This document shows positions 26,075 to 39,296 of a DNA stretch of 64,000 nucleotides, in pieces. The stretch is from Channa striata. Lineage: Eukaryota > Chordata > Actinopteri > Anabantiformes > Channidae. A program made the translations under genes and the position numbers. Position 1 is the first letter of the stretch. Every line of letters begins with the position of its first letter. A model generated the notes under the pieces. The model was given only the letters and a program-made list of their open reading frames with translations, was not told the origin of the DNA and ran no database searches. The stretch lies in NCBI GenBank assembly GCA_033026295.1, contig CM065173.1, positions 15,624,517 through 15,688,516 on the forward strand, in the 5' to 3' direction.

Positions 26075-26119
26075 ATCCATACATTGATATCATTAATGTA
26101 TGGATATAAATGTATGGAT
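26075..26119. repeat. Perfect 11-bp inverted repeat with an extra direct copy
   Basis: ATCCATACATT (26075-26085) pairs with AATGTATGGAT (26095-26105) across a 9-base loop. A second AATGTATGGAT follows at 26109-26119. The stem is AT-rich and no function is known. Confidence 0.8.
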
Positions 26120-27485
26120 TAATTGTAATTTTTTCCAAGATTTAAATCTCAAAAAGTTCAATGTTATCAAGTTGCCAAATCTTATCATGCAATATCACAG
26201 ATTAGAAGCTCTTCAGTCCTCTCTCTGCCCAGGCAAGGATCTAAACTCTCTCTAATATAGATTGAAATGTCCCAGCAAATAAGGATAACAGCTGAAACTC
26301 AGTTGCTCTTCCCCTAGGATGGGCTTCAATGTTTAAATAATCTTTCATAAGCTATCATATCTATTTGGACTTACTCCCCAGTAGACTGATTCTAAGATCA
26401 AATGTTTATTACCTGTCTAAGTCTTTTGTCCTGATGTGCCTTGTAATCCTCTAAGCTTTCCTGCAATCTAAATTAAGTTGAGAGAACCGAACAAAATTTG
26501 ACGTGTTCTTTTACTTGTTCATACCCACAGTGTAACCCAGTCAACAACATCGTGTTTCATTTGACCTGAGATTGTTTTCTTGTCATCTGATAGGTGGTGG
26601 CAAAGATTGCTGTCATGATGTTCGGTACATCTGCAGGATCAAACGCATCCTTAAATCTGCAGTGACATCAGTGTGTTTGACTTGGCGTGCCTCTCTCATC
26701 TCATTTCATCACCTCCCCAAGGTGATCACGCTATCTTGCCAAATCCAAGTCAGTATACAGTGCAGAAGCCTTTTTTGCATATTCTCCACACTTGTTTATG
26801 GTTTACTGAGCAGGTCACTTACTCTGCTTGCTTGAACAGCTGCTTCAGCGATGACCCTTACTCTCCCTAACAGGGGTTGGAAGACTACTTGTGTGCTGCT
26901 TCCTGTCAACTTCTCCTTTGCTTGTGAGGCCTGCTGATGACCTCATGCACAGCCCTTACCGGGGCCATATGAATAATTTATCCTTTGAATTTGGCCCAAC
27001 CTAGACATTGCAATGTTTGATGCCCACAGGCTTTGGATTTAACAATATAGATAGTACTCCTTTCCTCTGTGCATCATCAGATAAAGTCTGAAAGCACAGC
27101 ACGTGCTCTAGATATCAAAACCATGGGTATCAGTAATGCTGTGTGTTCCATTTCTATTTTCTATTAACTCTTAGTGCACTATCTTCACCCATACAATTGG
27201 ATTGGATATAGGATGCAGAAATGTGACTTGGGAAGCTTTGTGTTCTGTGTATTAGAAGGCAAGATAAGATGGAAGTTTAATCGTCACCATGGAGACACCC
27301 TAACAGAACGTGATACTTCAGAGATGAATATTAATAATACATGTAAATACAGCAAATCGGCATAAAACAATATATAGAGGTAGTTTCATCTGTGGAGCAG
27401 GTTAAACTCCAGTTTGGCAGAACAAAGTGGGCGAAAAATGTGCTGTATGGGCCTTTTCACCATTTTTAAATACAGCCTTTGTTTA
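26120..27485. other. Non-coding, no recognisable feature
   Basis: Unique-looking sequence with no supported gene or repeat. Confidence 0.5.
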
Positions 27486-27845
27486 AACCTTTGACTCTAC
27501 TTCTAAATTTATAGGCAGAAACCATAGTGCCCTGGGCTCATTGGCTGGATTAAACATGAAGAGTCGGTTGCATAGACCTACAGCGAGTCTCTTTTCGATG
27601 AGTAGTCTGCACTGCCCTCTTTTGTACGGTGTCTCCCTTCTGTCAGACTGGCCTGGTTTGTGTACACACACAGGTACTTGTAGGTCTACACCATCTCCAC
27701 CTCTTCACCCTGAATGATGACAGGTGTCAGTAGCTTTTCGCTCTGTCGGAAATTCACCACCGGCCCCTTGATCTCGCTGACATTTAGCTGCAGATGGTTC
27801 TCCTTACTCTACCAGACACCCACTATAACGAAATCATCAAAGGAC
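27486..27845 (-). mobile_element. Decayed LINE reverse-transcriptase fragment (L2/Rex-like)
   Basis: On the minus strand, from 27845 downwards, the translation gives FDDFVIVGVW, a stop, then NHLQLNVSEIKGPVVNFRQS and PVIIQGEEVEMV, a second stop, and TYKYL. This is the recognisable LNVSKTKE...DFR / YKYLG region of the reverse transcriptase in fish L2- or Rex-type LINEs. After a frameshift near 27665 the reading continues as YKRGQCRLLIEKRL, matching the family's KKGQSRL..LRRL segment. Two in-frame stops and one frameshift in about 360 bases show an old, dead copy. The clade is not assigned. Confidence 0.78.
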
Positions 27846-30800
27846 TGCTGGAGGGGGCATGATCCAGACCTGAACCTGAAGTCAAAAGTGCAGCAAATGA
27901 ATCATGAAGGAAAATGACCCTCGTGTATAAACACATCCCCGAAACAAATACTACCCATTGAAATTGATTAATATATAAATACCACACACTTAAATGTGTT
28001 TAAGTCATTTGTGTATATTAAATATTTATCTGATACACTTAGATGGCTTACATTTGTTTCTTAGTCTATCTGGCTGAAGGTTGTTAAAAAGAGCAAAGCA
28101 TAGGTTATTCTGAGCATATTGTGCATAACAGTGAATGTGTCTCTGATCTACTGCATCATCAAGACTCTTTTGATATCCCCATGTAGTTTTCTTTATTCTT
28201 TACGAATAATGTTATCATTAGGGGACTGCACATCCCACGCAAGTGTCTCTGTGTGTTTTTCTATTGTTTACTGAGATTATAAAATACCTTCACTTTTGTT
28301 TCACATCATTCGTTCGGCATTTAACTTTGGAAATTGTTAGGACAAACCGGTTACTTAGATACCACTTAATACAGCGCAAGCAAACAAAGACACAATGAAA
28401 GTAAAGTAAAATATCTCCACCTCATCGCAGTCAATTTTTTAAAGTGCACAGTGCACCTTGCTGAACCACGGGACGAGCTTTATCAATCAACAATTCACAC
28501 GGCATACACAGCTAGCGAGCATGGCACATACAAAGATATAATTTACTCGACTGAATGCCGTTGCTTACTGGCAGGCAGTCGGCCAATGCGGTGAAGGAGT
28601 CCGCTTCGCTTTTGAAGCATCTCACTTGCATCTTTATCAGGTAGCTCACGACAGGCTCGCATGGATTCACTTCATTGTTGTTCTTTAGATCTAATAAAAC
28701 TCCCCCTCACTTTACTTTCTGAAAAGACTTTGAGGGACGTTTTTCGAAAATGTTGTACTCTGGCATTTTCTCAGATCAGACTCCCCCCCCCCAAGGACAT
28801 CTCCTCCTGCTGCCAAGACCTGTCAGGCAGGAGCATCTCAGAGTAAAGGGGTGAGAGGACACCAATTAGAAAGCCATCCTTGGCCACGAGAGCCAGCGGC
28901 ACAGCTTGCCACAGGAAGTGGGATGTCTGACTTCCTGCATGGGGTCACAGCTGTTTGCAGGGAGGTTACCGCTACCGGCCAATACGCGGTACCGTTTAGC
29001 ATCTGACGAGGCAGGCCTCATTTGAATAGCAAAGAACCATCTCAATGTCACCAATAAATTTACATGATTTCTTTTCCTACTACAGCTGGGATCAGAGCAG
29101 GGACTTTGCTGGAATTAGGAGAGCGTAACAATGTCAAAAGAGCAAGACCAGCTCATTTCAAGTTGGCTAGTTTTGAGATAAAGATTATCACTTCATTTAA
29201 GTAAAGTTATGTAGCATTTGTACACACAAAACACTATAATCATCAATGTGTTGAGACTAGAATACTATCCACCTATATGTACTCTCAACTAGCTAACTTA
29301 TGTTTAACCACAAATATTGATTTTTTTTTAGGATGAAAGAATATAGAAACATGACATTTAACAATGCTGGCCACTATCCTAGTAGCTAAGTTGCAGTCTA
29401 AACCATTCAGTCACCAGTACACCCTGTTTTTATTGCAATTTGAAATAAAAACTGTTGATCCATTCATGATCAGGTGGCTGTGTTACAGTAAAACGTCAAT
29501 CAACACTACAACTTTTACTATTAAAATGTTATTTTTTAGGTACTTTCTCAGACTATTAATATTCTGAAGAGCAATTTGTTTTTAGAGTAGTTGTTAAATC
29601 TCAAAAATGGAAGTTGATTTTGGAAAGAACCTCTTCAAATATCAGACGAGTAATCAAGACAAAAATCTCAAAGCAGCAAATCTTCCATGCATAAAAGATT
29701 CAAGTATCTTTACCTAGGATGGCAAACAACTGGAAGCGTGGCAGGGATGAGCCCGTGTGATTGGCTCCTGCTATGAGCAGCTGTCTAGAATTCCCGTATT
29801 TGGTCTCAACCCAATTACATCCTCTGATCCCCAGTCACTGGGCTGATGCAGTCTGAACCATTAATCTCCCTGGCTGAATACTATGCCATGTGTTAAGATC
29901 CAGGACCCCTCCTCCTACCACCCAAACCCCACCACTAAGGTTGAAAGTCATGCCAATAATTTTGACTCTTTTGACTCTGATGTCCTCCTGGGCTCATTGC
30001 AATTACGGACGAGTCTCTAATAACTGTGGGGGAAAAAAAACACAATGTATAGTTTACATTAAAATCTCCATTCAACACTGTAAGTGTCGTTTTTCCAGAC
30101 CGAGGTTCAAACAGGAGTTGCAGCATGTGCTTTCATATCTTTGGTGCAGGTGTGCTGTGCTAGAGAAGGGATACAGGGAGTAGGAGGTCAAAAACATTTT
30201 CTGATCTGGGATGTTAACGACAAAATATCCTGGAGCTGTGTCAGGGACCAATTCCAACAAATCATTTTCAAAAGGGACAGTAGTAAACAGTAGATTTTTT
30301 TTTCTTTCTTTTGCAACTGCCTGTTTCAGAAAAAAAACGAAAGGCACCTTCAGTTCATGGTCTACAAATGGCTCTTTGGACAAAGAGAAAGCAAGAACAA
30401 AAGAACAAAACAATTTTCTCTTTACTTCACTGTGTTTCTTAGAATTTCATAACTATTTCAAAGATGAAGAAAACTTTCAACATTTTGTTCTCTGTCTTAA
30501 CAATAACAAACAAAAACAAACCAATTACATCGTTCTGACCTCCGACTGGCTCGTGCAACCGTGATTGATGTTCATAACTGGGGGAATAAAGAAACGGGCC
30601 AATGTAAAATTAAGAGAAGTTGCTTAATCAGGGTCTGAATTACATGGACCCTCAGTTCCAGTTTAGTGAGCCCTTTTTTGTTAACAAAGATTAAGGGAGG
30701 AGTCAGGCGGTCCTCCATTGTTCCTCTGAGAAAAGAAACTCATTTGCTTTGAACGATAAATGTCTTTCGAGCATAAATCATGTCTCCTAATCCCTTTACC

Positions 30801-31672
30801 AATGCCACGCAAATCGTCTCTCATTTTACAGATCGCACAAAAGAAACAATGGGGTTTGCACATATAGCTTGTAGCACAGTCCTTCCTGCTGGGGAGAGAT
30901 GGACTTTCACATAAGATTGCAAGATTAGAGTCGCCTGCAGGCTTATAGCATGTGTGCTAATGTTGTGTCTCTCTTTGAACAGGAGTCCATAATTACCCCA
31001 TTTTAATGGTCTTCGGAAGAGACGCTTTCTAAATGTATGAAACGTGAAAATAATGCTTAGACAAAATTATTTTAAGAGCCTCTACCAGCATTTAACTTGG
31101 GTCCAACTTAGGTCTATTACACACCTTTCTACTTCAGTCTCCAAACACAACATGAGTCATTTACCCAAGGGAGCCAGGCTGACATTTAGCTCTGTGTGTG
31201 CATGTGCTCCATCTCTATTCCCAAGACAATGGTGACTTTACAAAACATGCAAGCATCCAAACTTCTGAAGTAACACGGAATATTAAAAAGGAATTTAAAA
31301 AAAGGTCCCCTATGAGCTGATTCTTCATTAGGAAGAAGCTCTTGGGTTTATCAGGTTTATCGAGCCCTCTTGATTTTTTCCCACAGACCAACCCCCCCCC
31401 TCAACGTTCTTAACTTGAGCAACGCTGTCGGACAAACTGAGTTCAGGATGATTTTGCTCTATAGGAACTTGCCGTCTGTAACATGGTGTGGACTTGCCTT
31501 TCATGCTAAAATAAACACTACAGGACATGCTGAGTGGGTTTTATCAACAGCTCTCCGCTGTGTGATATCATCTCTGCCATAGTGGGAAGAATAAAATGCA
31601 AACAAATAAAGCTCGGGTGATGTCCGTCTGTCTGTGTGTGTATACTGTGAAATCACATAAAAGGCATATATC

Positions 31673-31674
<2 letters not shown>
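27846..31674. other. Non-coding sequence, no gene seen
   Basis: Contains a run of ten C (28783-28792) and otherwise unique-looking sequence. Open frames reach 117 codons near 30211-30564 and look random. The 30.6-31.0 kb stretch is a weak candidate for conserved non-coding sequence. Confidence 0.5.

Positions 31675-31708
<34 letters not shown>
31675..31708. repeat. TG microsatellite, 17 units
   Basis: Perfect TG array, with shorter TG runs nearby. Confidence 0.97.
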
Positions 31709-31709
<1 letters not shown>

Positions 31710-33835
31710 ATAGCCTACAAGCAGGGGGCATGTCCACGTAATATGTTAAGATCAGTGTGTGTCAGTCTGCTTTTTGTTTGGGCCTGTGTGTGCTTTAGTT
31801 GCTCCTGGAGGATCACATTGTTTTCAAAGGGCCCTGTGTGTGGCAGCGACATCTGTTATGAGCGGATGATCCATCTCCTCTTAGTTCCCACATAACAAGT
31901 CATGAGGGATTTTATTCAATGAATGCCCAACACAGAGGGCGCCGTCGTAAAATTTACCACCTCACACGGGCATTGTATAGGTTCTGCTGTTTACATCCTG
32001 TAACTAAATGCTAATTCAACTGTTATTATTGTTAATAACAACCATTTTCTGTCTCAATGAGGAACAAGTCATACTGTTAAAAGTCTTTTTACCGTAAACA
32101 GCTGCCAGGTTTTCAATCGCTAATAGGAGAGGCTCAGCATTATTTGGTAATAACAAGATATTCCCTGCTGCTTATTATCATTAGTGTCATCTACGGTTAG
32201 TGTACATTTCAGCATGTTTGCACAGAGCACGGTAACAGTGTCAGCAGTGCACTTTTAACACCGGCAGCATAGCAGGAGTTAAAAGTAAGCTTTCATCCGT
32301 TCTTTGGATAGAAGGCTGTTTTTAAATGCCCCTGGCTTTCTTCCAAGCTCCTAGCCTCAAGCCTATGGGTCTAACAAGCATGATGCTTTGAGGATTGACT
32401 TGTGATTCAACCCAAATTTACAAGCTGATTACTATGCAGACATTGAGTGGAGTACAAAAATGTGCTCCTTATTTTTTACCGACAATATGTTGGATGTCCA
32501 GAGAATTACATGCTGTGCATGCGTGTTTGTATGTTTGTGTGTCTGTGTGAGCATGTATTTAATGGGCACTGGCTGAAACTTTGATGTAATTGATAAAAGA
32601 AGCTGTTCCCCTAATCCTAATGGCACAATTCCTTATGATCCTTTATGCACAGACTTGCAGTGGATCAAAGGAACAGAGTTTTGCCCCAGGCGATAAAGGA
32701 TGTATTAAAAATGAGGTTGAAGGATATTAACAGGATAAAAATCATGCAATTTACCCAATTGATAAGTTTGACATTGCCTGTAGTTCACAGGGTGTTTTCA
32801 TCATTCACAAATAAAACATTTCTAACACGTAAACCAGCAGGTCTTTGTTACGGCGTGGAAGATACACTTTTCAGACTCTAATGAGCTGCATTCAAAGCAA
32901 AAATCACTGGGGGCGTGGAATCATTACATTATTTGTCATATGTTCTCAAGTGGATGATTTGTGCAGATTCATATTTACTCTGTATTAGCATAATTCAGCT
33001 ACAATCCCTGCATGTGGTGAAGTTTTTTTTTCATCTTTTCAGATACAGTGATGAGTGGTGAATGTCTTACTTATGTAACAAGCCTTTTCTCCAATTAATA
33101 CAACCTTATATGAACAGAGAAATATCAACAAAGAAGTAACCCTAACGTGCCCACCCAAGCCGGTTCACACATGAGCATGGAGCGTGTAACTGCATGTTAG
33201 TAATGGCGGAAGGTTTTCCAACTAATGGCTGCAATACACGTACTGCAGCTGCAAAAAAAAAAAAAAGGTCTTTTATTTAAACTAAACTGGCTGTTAGGGT
33301 GAAAAAATAATCACACAGTCGCACAAAAGGCACGAGCTGTCGTTTTGTCTTGGGCAGAGTGATTCCAGTGGCTGAGGAATAGAGTGAGACAAGTCCTGGT
33401 AAAATGGGGTGCTGCTCCCTCACAGGTGATCTATAGTTTGTCAGCACCAATCAGCCTGGAATGGGAGAACAGTCCATTCATCTGCTCATGGCTTATTGAA
33501 GAGGGTGGGCTGCTTTTGAATGCCTCGAGCCCACAGCTCCTTCCACAGGCACTATTGGATTGAGCGTATTTATCTTCCTCTTTATCAGTTGAGAATGCAC
33601 GTTTTGATCTATACGTCCATATGATCCTCCTCACTGTTAAAAAATTCTCCCGCATGCAGCACTGCGGCTAGAGCTCCTGAGCACGAGCAATGGATGCAAT
33701 GAATCCGTTTCACCGACATCATGTAAATATCCACAGAAGGTCTTCGCATGTGCTGTACAAAGTATTTCTTGCAAATTTTGGTAAATAATTAATTCGATCC
33801 AGCGTCTTTAACTGCTCATACTGTCACTGGTCGCG
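31709..33835. other. Non-coding, no recognisable feature
   Basis: No gene or repeat beyond an A-run near 33253-33266. Confidence 0.5.
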
Positions 33836-34060
33836 GCACACCCTGGGCAGGTCGCCATCAGCAGCCAACACAAACAGACACACACAGACCGTTAACACTC
33901 ATATTCACACATAGAGTAAAGCACTTTAGAGTCACCAACATGTCTTTGTACTGTGGGAGGAAAGTGCCAGAAGGAACCCACGCAAGCACAGGGAGAACAT
34001 GTAAACCTGTGACCTTCTAGCTGTGAGGCAGCAGCGTTAACCACTCCAACACCCAGCTCT
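33836..34060 (-). mobile_element. tRNA-derived SINE copy, minus orientation
   Basis: The plus strand shows the reverse complement of the same SINE as at 37.7 kb: CACACCCTGGGCAGGTCGCC, ACACACAGACCGTTAACACT, TTTAGAGTCACCAACATG, GAACCCACGCAAGCACAGGG, and near the head CTGTGAGGCAGCAGCGTTAA followed by CCACTCCAACACC. The body is nearly full length but the distal tail is missing. Confidence 0.83.
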
Positions 34061-37000
34061 AAGATGTTCTGAAATGAAAATATGTACGCACATTACTCAC
34101 GTTTCTCTTTAGACAAGGTTTTTTAAGGTCGACAAAGGATCTCAGTGAAGCGCCATTGAACAACCAGTTAGTCTCAGAACTGCTACTCTGGGATGTCTTA
34201 GATGATATGAATCCTAATATTGCTGCCCGAAATCTGATGAAATTCCCTTTGGCTTAACTGCACCAAGGTTCCTTGGCTCATTTTAATCCACACTTGGTTC
34301 AATGAAGAAGTCAGTTTAGCGCTGACGTAATAAAGTAGATGTTAATGCACTCCACGTTCTGCTGACTGACAATTTGTGTTTAATACACTGTTATATATGT
34401 GTAGTTCCAGCCGGGCAATTTAGCCAACGATGCGCCACAAGTGATTCCCATAAAGCACAACTAGCCGTGCTTTTTGTGGTTGCAATGCCAGTTCGTGTGG
34501 AAATCACAGAGCTTGTTAGTAATATTTTTGTCCTTGCCCTTTTTGATATTGTGCATGTGTGGCCCTTCAAAGAAACCTTTTCTGTAGGAATATGTATTTT
34601 ATGTATTTTAACAAAGATATTTAGCTATGTAATTCAGAAAAGTTTTCTGCTTACAGTTCAATTCTGTGCTGGATCTGTAACCATTCAGGTGTTGCTGTTG
34701 AGACCATTGTTGATGGATTCTCAGAAAACAATATTACATTATTAGATTACATCTGTCATATTTTACACAAACATGTAAGTACTGAGGAACAAGTGAGGAA
34801 CCTTTGAAGAAAAAACTTTTCTCCCAAAAACGTGGAGTAAAAGCCATTTTCTTTTTAGTTCATTTCTGATTAACGTTTTTATTCTGCTGCTGATCAACAG
34901 TGATAACAGCTTATTTATATCATTACTTAATAAATAGTTATTCTCAGTTACTTGGTTACCCACCATTGTTCGGCATTTTTTTTGCTTTCCTATTGTAATG
35001 CCATTCTTTAAGGAGTCGAAAACAACAAGGAAACAGTGTTGAGATAAAAGTAGTAACTACACAAAGAAATGTACCGCTTTTCTTTAAGAGCACAACGAGC
35101 AATAATCAGATGTCTTGCTTAATACGAATTAATAGGAAAAATTAATTCACAACAAGCCTTTTATTTTAGTAGCTTTACTTTTTGCGAAAAAGGCCATTGC
35201 TTGCCACTGCACGGATAATTAATGATGGTTTAAGTAGATATTCAGGCGATGGAGAAGCAAAAAGTAAAGTAAAAACAAAAAGGTACATTAATGTCGTAAT
35301 GGCTGTGAGATTGTAGGCTACTGCGAATTGTCATGGCCGTTTAGAGATTCAGCGCAGTTGGGAAATTAATAAGCCTACGATTAAATAGCATTTCTGTTGT
35401 CTACATGTGGAGTTAACAAGCAATTGTTAGTTTGTAAGGTTTTTTGAATGCACACTGCATAGCTGGCACTTCAGGGACAATTAGCTACAATAGTGCGTAA
35501 AAGAACACCAGGAAACAATAAAATATACCAACCAATTAAATGTCAGTATTTTGCTTTGTATAATTTTCACATGGTTGAATTTTCTCTCTGCTCTGTGACT
35601 GTTACTGTTACTGTAAAATAACTTCACAATAAAAATGGTTCAAAACAGCCAAGGTTCGTAGCACAAAATTACCACTATAAACCCAGTTGTTGGAAACACT
35701 TACCCAGTGACATTTAATTAGAGCTGACTTCCAAAATAACTTTTTTTGCTGAAAACATATAAAATCAGGTTGCTATACTCAACTTACAGGGTTACCATCT
35801 ATGATTAATGACGCTTTTATTCTTATGTAATTGGCAGTCTTCTGTCAGTGCTGCCAAGCCGGTGTCTAGTTTACAGATTTAAACTTATAATTATGGGCAT
35901 TTTGATGATGCAGTAGGAATGAGATGCCGCCAGTGAACACATTATGATTGTTGATAAATGGTGAACGCTCTCTCGTGTATTCTCAGATGTTCTTTCCAAA
36001 ATGTCGGATGTGTTCCTCTATGTCATCACCAGCCCATCAGTCACTTCAAAACCGAGAAGCAGTAACGACACCTTCGTATTTTTCTTTGCAGCTGCATGCC
36101 ACAGGGTGTTTCAAGCCAGAGCAAGACAACCAATAAGTGCTAAAGTTTTATCAGTGTCATTATTGAGCCGCCATGGTGAAAGCACCTGGATCTTACTGTG
36201 AAGCTCAACTGGTTTGCTCTGCAGCAGATATCAGTTAAATAAATCCCACTCCACCAGAGTTGGCTGCTACATTCTGTGAAGCCGACACTAAACCACACCT
36301 CAGCACACAGCATGTTCCAAATTTAGCCTGTGCCCTCTGTGCTGCTCAGCACCAACTTTCCCAAGTAAGTCAAGATTTCATCTTAAAAGAGTGGAATTTA
36401 CTGCATTGCCATAAAAGCTACCACTACCAGAGAAGCACAATGCATGTTCAATAAAACATTATGAGATCATAAAAGGTGAGCAATAATGCATCTCGGAGGC
36501 AGATTACATGAAAATCAGGGAACCAATAAGGCTTGTAATAATGTACTCTGACATGCTGGCTATAAAAAAGGGGCAAACACTCTTACATCTCAGCACGGTA
36601 TACCATGTTCTTTTCCACGAAAGAAACAAATCAGACATTGACATGACTTCACACAGCGGACATTAGAGGAGACATACATTTTAAATCAACTAGACCGCAA
36701 CAGTTTCAGTGAAGCAGCATATCAATAGGTGATTCGGTTAGGCTACAGGAATGTAACTATATGTTGCTGCACATTAAACTCACCTCATACAGACGCGTTT
36801 AAATTATTCATGATTATTTGTAACACTACAAAAGCTCTGTTGGTCCAGTAATGGATTTCAGACAGTACAGATAAAGCCAGTGGCAAAGGCCTCAGCGGGG
36901 TATTGTGTTTGCAGAACATACACGACTCTTCGTGAAATGTTATTATTCCTCAGTGTCATTCCATTCTCTTGCATAAACCTAGACATAACTCAATAGATGA

Positions 37001-37679
37001 AAGAAGTAATGTTTAAGTTTCAATTGAGTGAGTTTGAAGGTTTCATCATGGACGACAAGTATTCTAATAGCAGCCCTATTCACACGGCGCAGGACCAAGT
37101 AGTCTTTCTCTATCTTCATCATTCTGTGCCCAGAGGAATCAAAGCCTTTCTCTTTGTTGCCATGGAAACTTTTTACCCTTTACATTTCCTATTGTCACAT
37201 GTGTTTTTTGTGCTTGTCGATCTCCGTGAGGCAGAGTTCTGACGGTATTCACCGTGAGACACTTACAGCGGAGTTTAAAGAGCCGCAGAATTCTTTGCCA
37301 CACGTCAACTAAACTATTGTGGGATGTTTGCTTAGGCAATTAAAACTTCAATGCAGAGGCAAATTCAATGAAAAAGTAAAGAAATTTATGTAGCTATTTA
37401 AATATACAATTTTTCCTAGCTGTTAAACGACAATCTCTGTGAAAGTGACAGCTTGGTCACATAACTCAATCACAAAAGGCTCCTAACAGGAAAGGGTATC
37501 ATTTGGCCCCTTTCAGCAGAGCCTTTCTTGTTGATTACTGACTGACTCATCACGTTGTTGAAAAGTGGCCACAAAAAACTGTCCATTTTGGATGTATCTG
37601 GGTACGACTGTAAATGTATTTTCAAAGAAAGAAGAAAGATACGAGTTGGAAGGTTTCCAGCTTTACACGGTGTTAGCAG
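34061..37679. other. Non-coding sequence with a candidate conserved element
   Basis: No gene found. The 123-codon frame at 34374-34745 has no recognisable domain. The 35.08-35.26 kb part has several TAATTA-type homeodomain sites in unique sequence. Confidence 0.5.
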
Positions 37680-38042
37680 GCTGGGCAGCGTGGTGGTGAA
37701 GTGGTTAGAGTGGCCGTCTCGCAGCCAGAAGCTCCCTGGTTAGAGTCCACCTGTCGACTGCAGGATTTCTGAGCGGAGCTTGCATGTTCTCCCTGTGTTT
37801 TCGTGGGTTTCCTCCAGGAACTCCGGTTACCTCCCACAGCCCAAAGACATGCATGTTCGGTCAACTGCTGACTTTAAATTGTCTTAACGTGTGAGTGTGA
37901 ATAATTGTCTGTGTGTGTGTGTCTCTTTGCGGTGGCCCTGAGATAAACTGGTGACATGTCCCGGGTGGACCCTGCTCAATGATAGCTCCAGTCCCCCAGG
38001 ACTCTGAACAGGATAAGTGGTTACAGCTAATGAATGGATGAA
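37680..38042 (+). mobile_element. Near full-length tRNA-derived SINE, plus orientation
   Basis: The head carries an A box matching TRGYNNANNGG (TGGTGAAGTGG, 37694-37704). About 35 bases later is a B-box-like GTTAGAGTC (37739-37747), one mismatch from GWTCRANNC. The body has GCATGTTCTCCCTGTGTTTT, CGTGGGTTTCCTCC, CCAAAGACATGCATG and GTGAGTGTGAATAATTGTCT. The tail reads CAGGATAAGTGG...ATGAATGGATGA. The tRNA-related head with pol III boxes followed by an unrelated body defines a SINE. The damaged B box suggests it is no longer transcribed by pol III. No clear target duplication was found. Confidence 0.9.
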
Positions 38043-38284
38043 CATTATGTCAGCACCATCTAGATCTGAGGTGCAGTAAAATGGCTTCCATGGCTGAAAA
38101 GATATGAGTCCGCTACAGAATAAATGTGAAGAAATGTTTATGGCGACATGTTGTATGATTTAAACTGAATGATGCATGGTTGAAGACCTGAGACAATCTG
38201 TGGTTAATCACTGCCCTATTACATTAAACCTTCATCATCAGAAGTAATAAAAATGGTCAAGAAGTGTATAAAAAAAACTTTGTG
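38043..38284. other. Spacer between two opposed SINEs
   Basis: About 240 bases of AT-rich sequence with no feature. Confidence 0.6.
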
Positions 38285-38424
38285 CAGCAGGAAAGTGGAG
38301 GAAACCCACACAAACACTGGGAGAACAAGCAAACTCCACACAGAAAGGACACAGCCGTAGAGAATTCGAATTGGGACCTCGCTGTGAGGCATCAGCTCTA
38401 ACTACTCCACCACTTTGCTGCCCA
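38285..38424 (-). mobile_element. tRNA-derived SINE head fragment, minus orientation
   Basis: The plus strand carries GGAGGAAACCCACACAAACA, GGGAGAACAAGCAAACTCCA, CACAGAAAGG, a B-box-derived AATTCGAATTGGGACC, CTGTGAGGCATCAGCTCTAA and CACCACTTTGCTGCCC. This is the reverse complement of the first about 140 bases of the SINE at 37680; the 3' half is absent. It lies opposite in orientation to that copy. Confidence 0.85.
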
Positions 38425-39296
38425 CTAATGAAAATTATATTAGTGCAAGAGATTAATTTCCCCTTAATAAAGGAACGAGATGAATAGGCATTAAATTGTA
38501 TGTTGATAAAAAAAATACATTTGTTTAACTTTCATTTTTAAATGAAGGGATGGAAACTTTTGCACACAGTTGTAATAAAACATACTGTAATTTAGGTCCA
38601 TTAACACAAGTTAACACAAGTGTTGTTCTATACTGTAGTGAAGACAAATATCATTTAAAATCAAAAGGTAGCAGGTGGAAGAGGTCCTCATTAGCTGGAA
38701 GACCAGTGTTGGACACCACAAAGAGGACACCAGCGATATCCTTACAAGAACTTGAAAGTGTCAAGTTTCATTGTAGGTTTTTCTCACTCACTCCAGCCTC
38801 GGACGTGACGACAGGCCTTTCTGTGAGTTGTGAGATAGATGGGGATGTGAAATGAGTTTGCTAAATTATATGCGGTGGAATTGCAAGATTTCCGCAGTTT
38901 TGAACCCCCACAATCACTGTTCCTCCCAATTAGAGCTACAATCCCTTGTTTAAATCAGTATGTGGATTTAGGTGAAAGACAGGGAAAATAAGATAGCTTT
39001 AATGAAGGTATGGCAGAAATGGAATTTTGCTCAAGCTTAGGCCAAGAATGAAATAATAAAGGATGTCTGAGGATGAGAAAACCCGGACTCTGAGGACAAA
39101 CTTAATTACTGCTAACACACACCTTCACCTGGACATCAATTATATTGTACAATGTGTTTAATTGTTTGACAAAGCAACTCAGACTCCGTAGATACATATA
39201 TTGTAATGTGAATTCATAATACTAATAATAATAATAATTTTCCCTGCAGTTCAAGTTTACACCCAAAGACGTCTTTTGTATCCCACCCCGTGTTTG
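38425..39296. other. Non-coding, no recognisable feature
   Basis: AT-rich sequence with an ATA-rich run near 39218-39238. Confidence 0.5.

Noticed and set aside
34374..34745. 123-codon hydrophobic + frame
   Set aside because: No family resemblance and no splice context; hydrophobic residues follow from T-rich sequence.
37694..37747. tRNA gene
   Set aside because: A and B box-like sequences are present, but no cloverleaf or acceptor stem can be formed and the body is a SINE.
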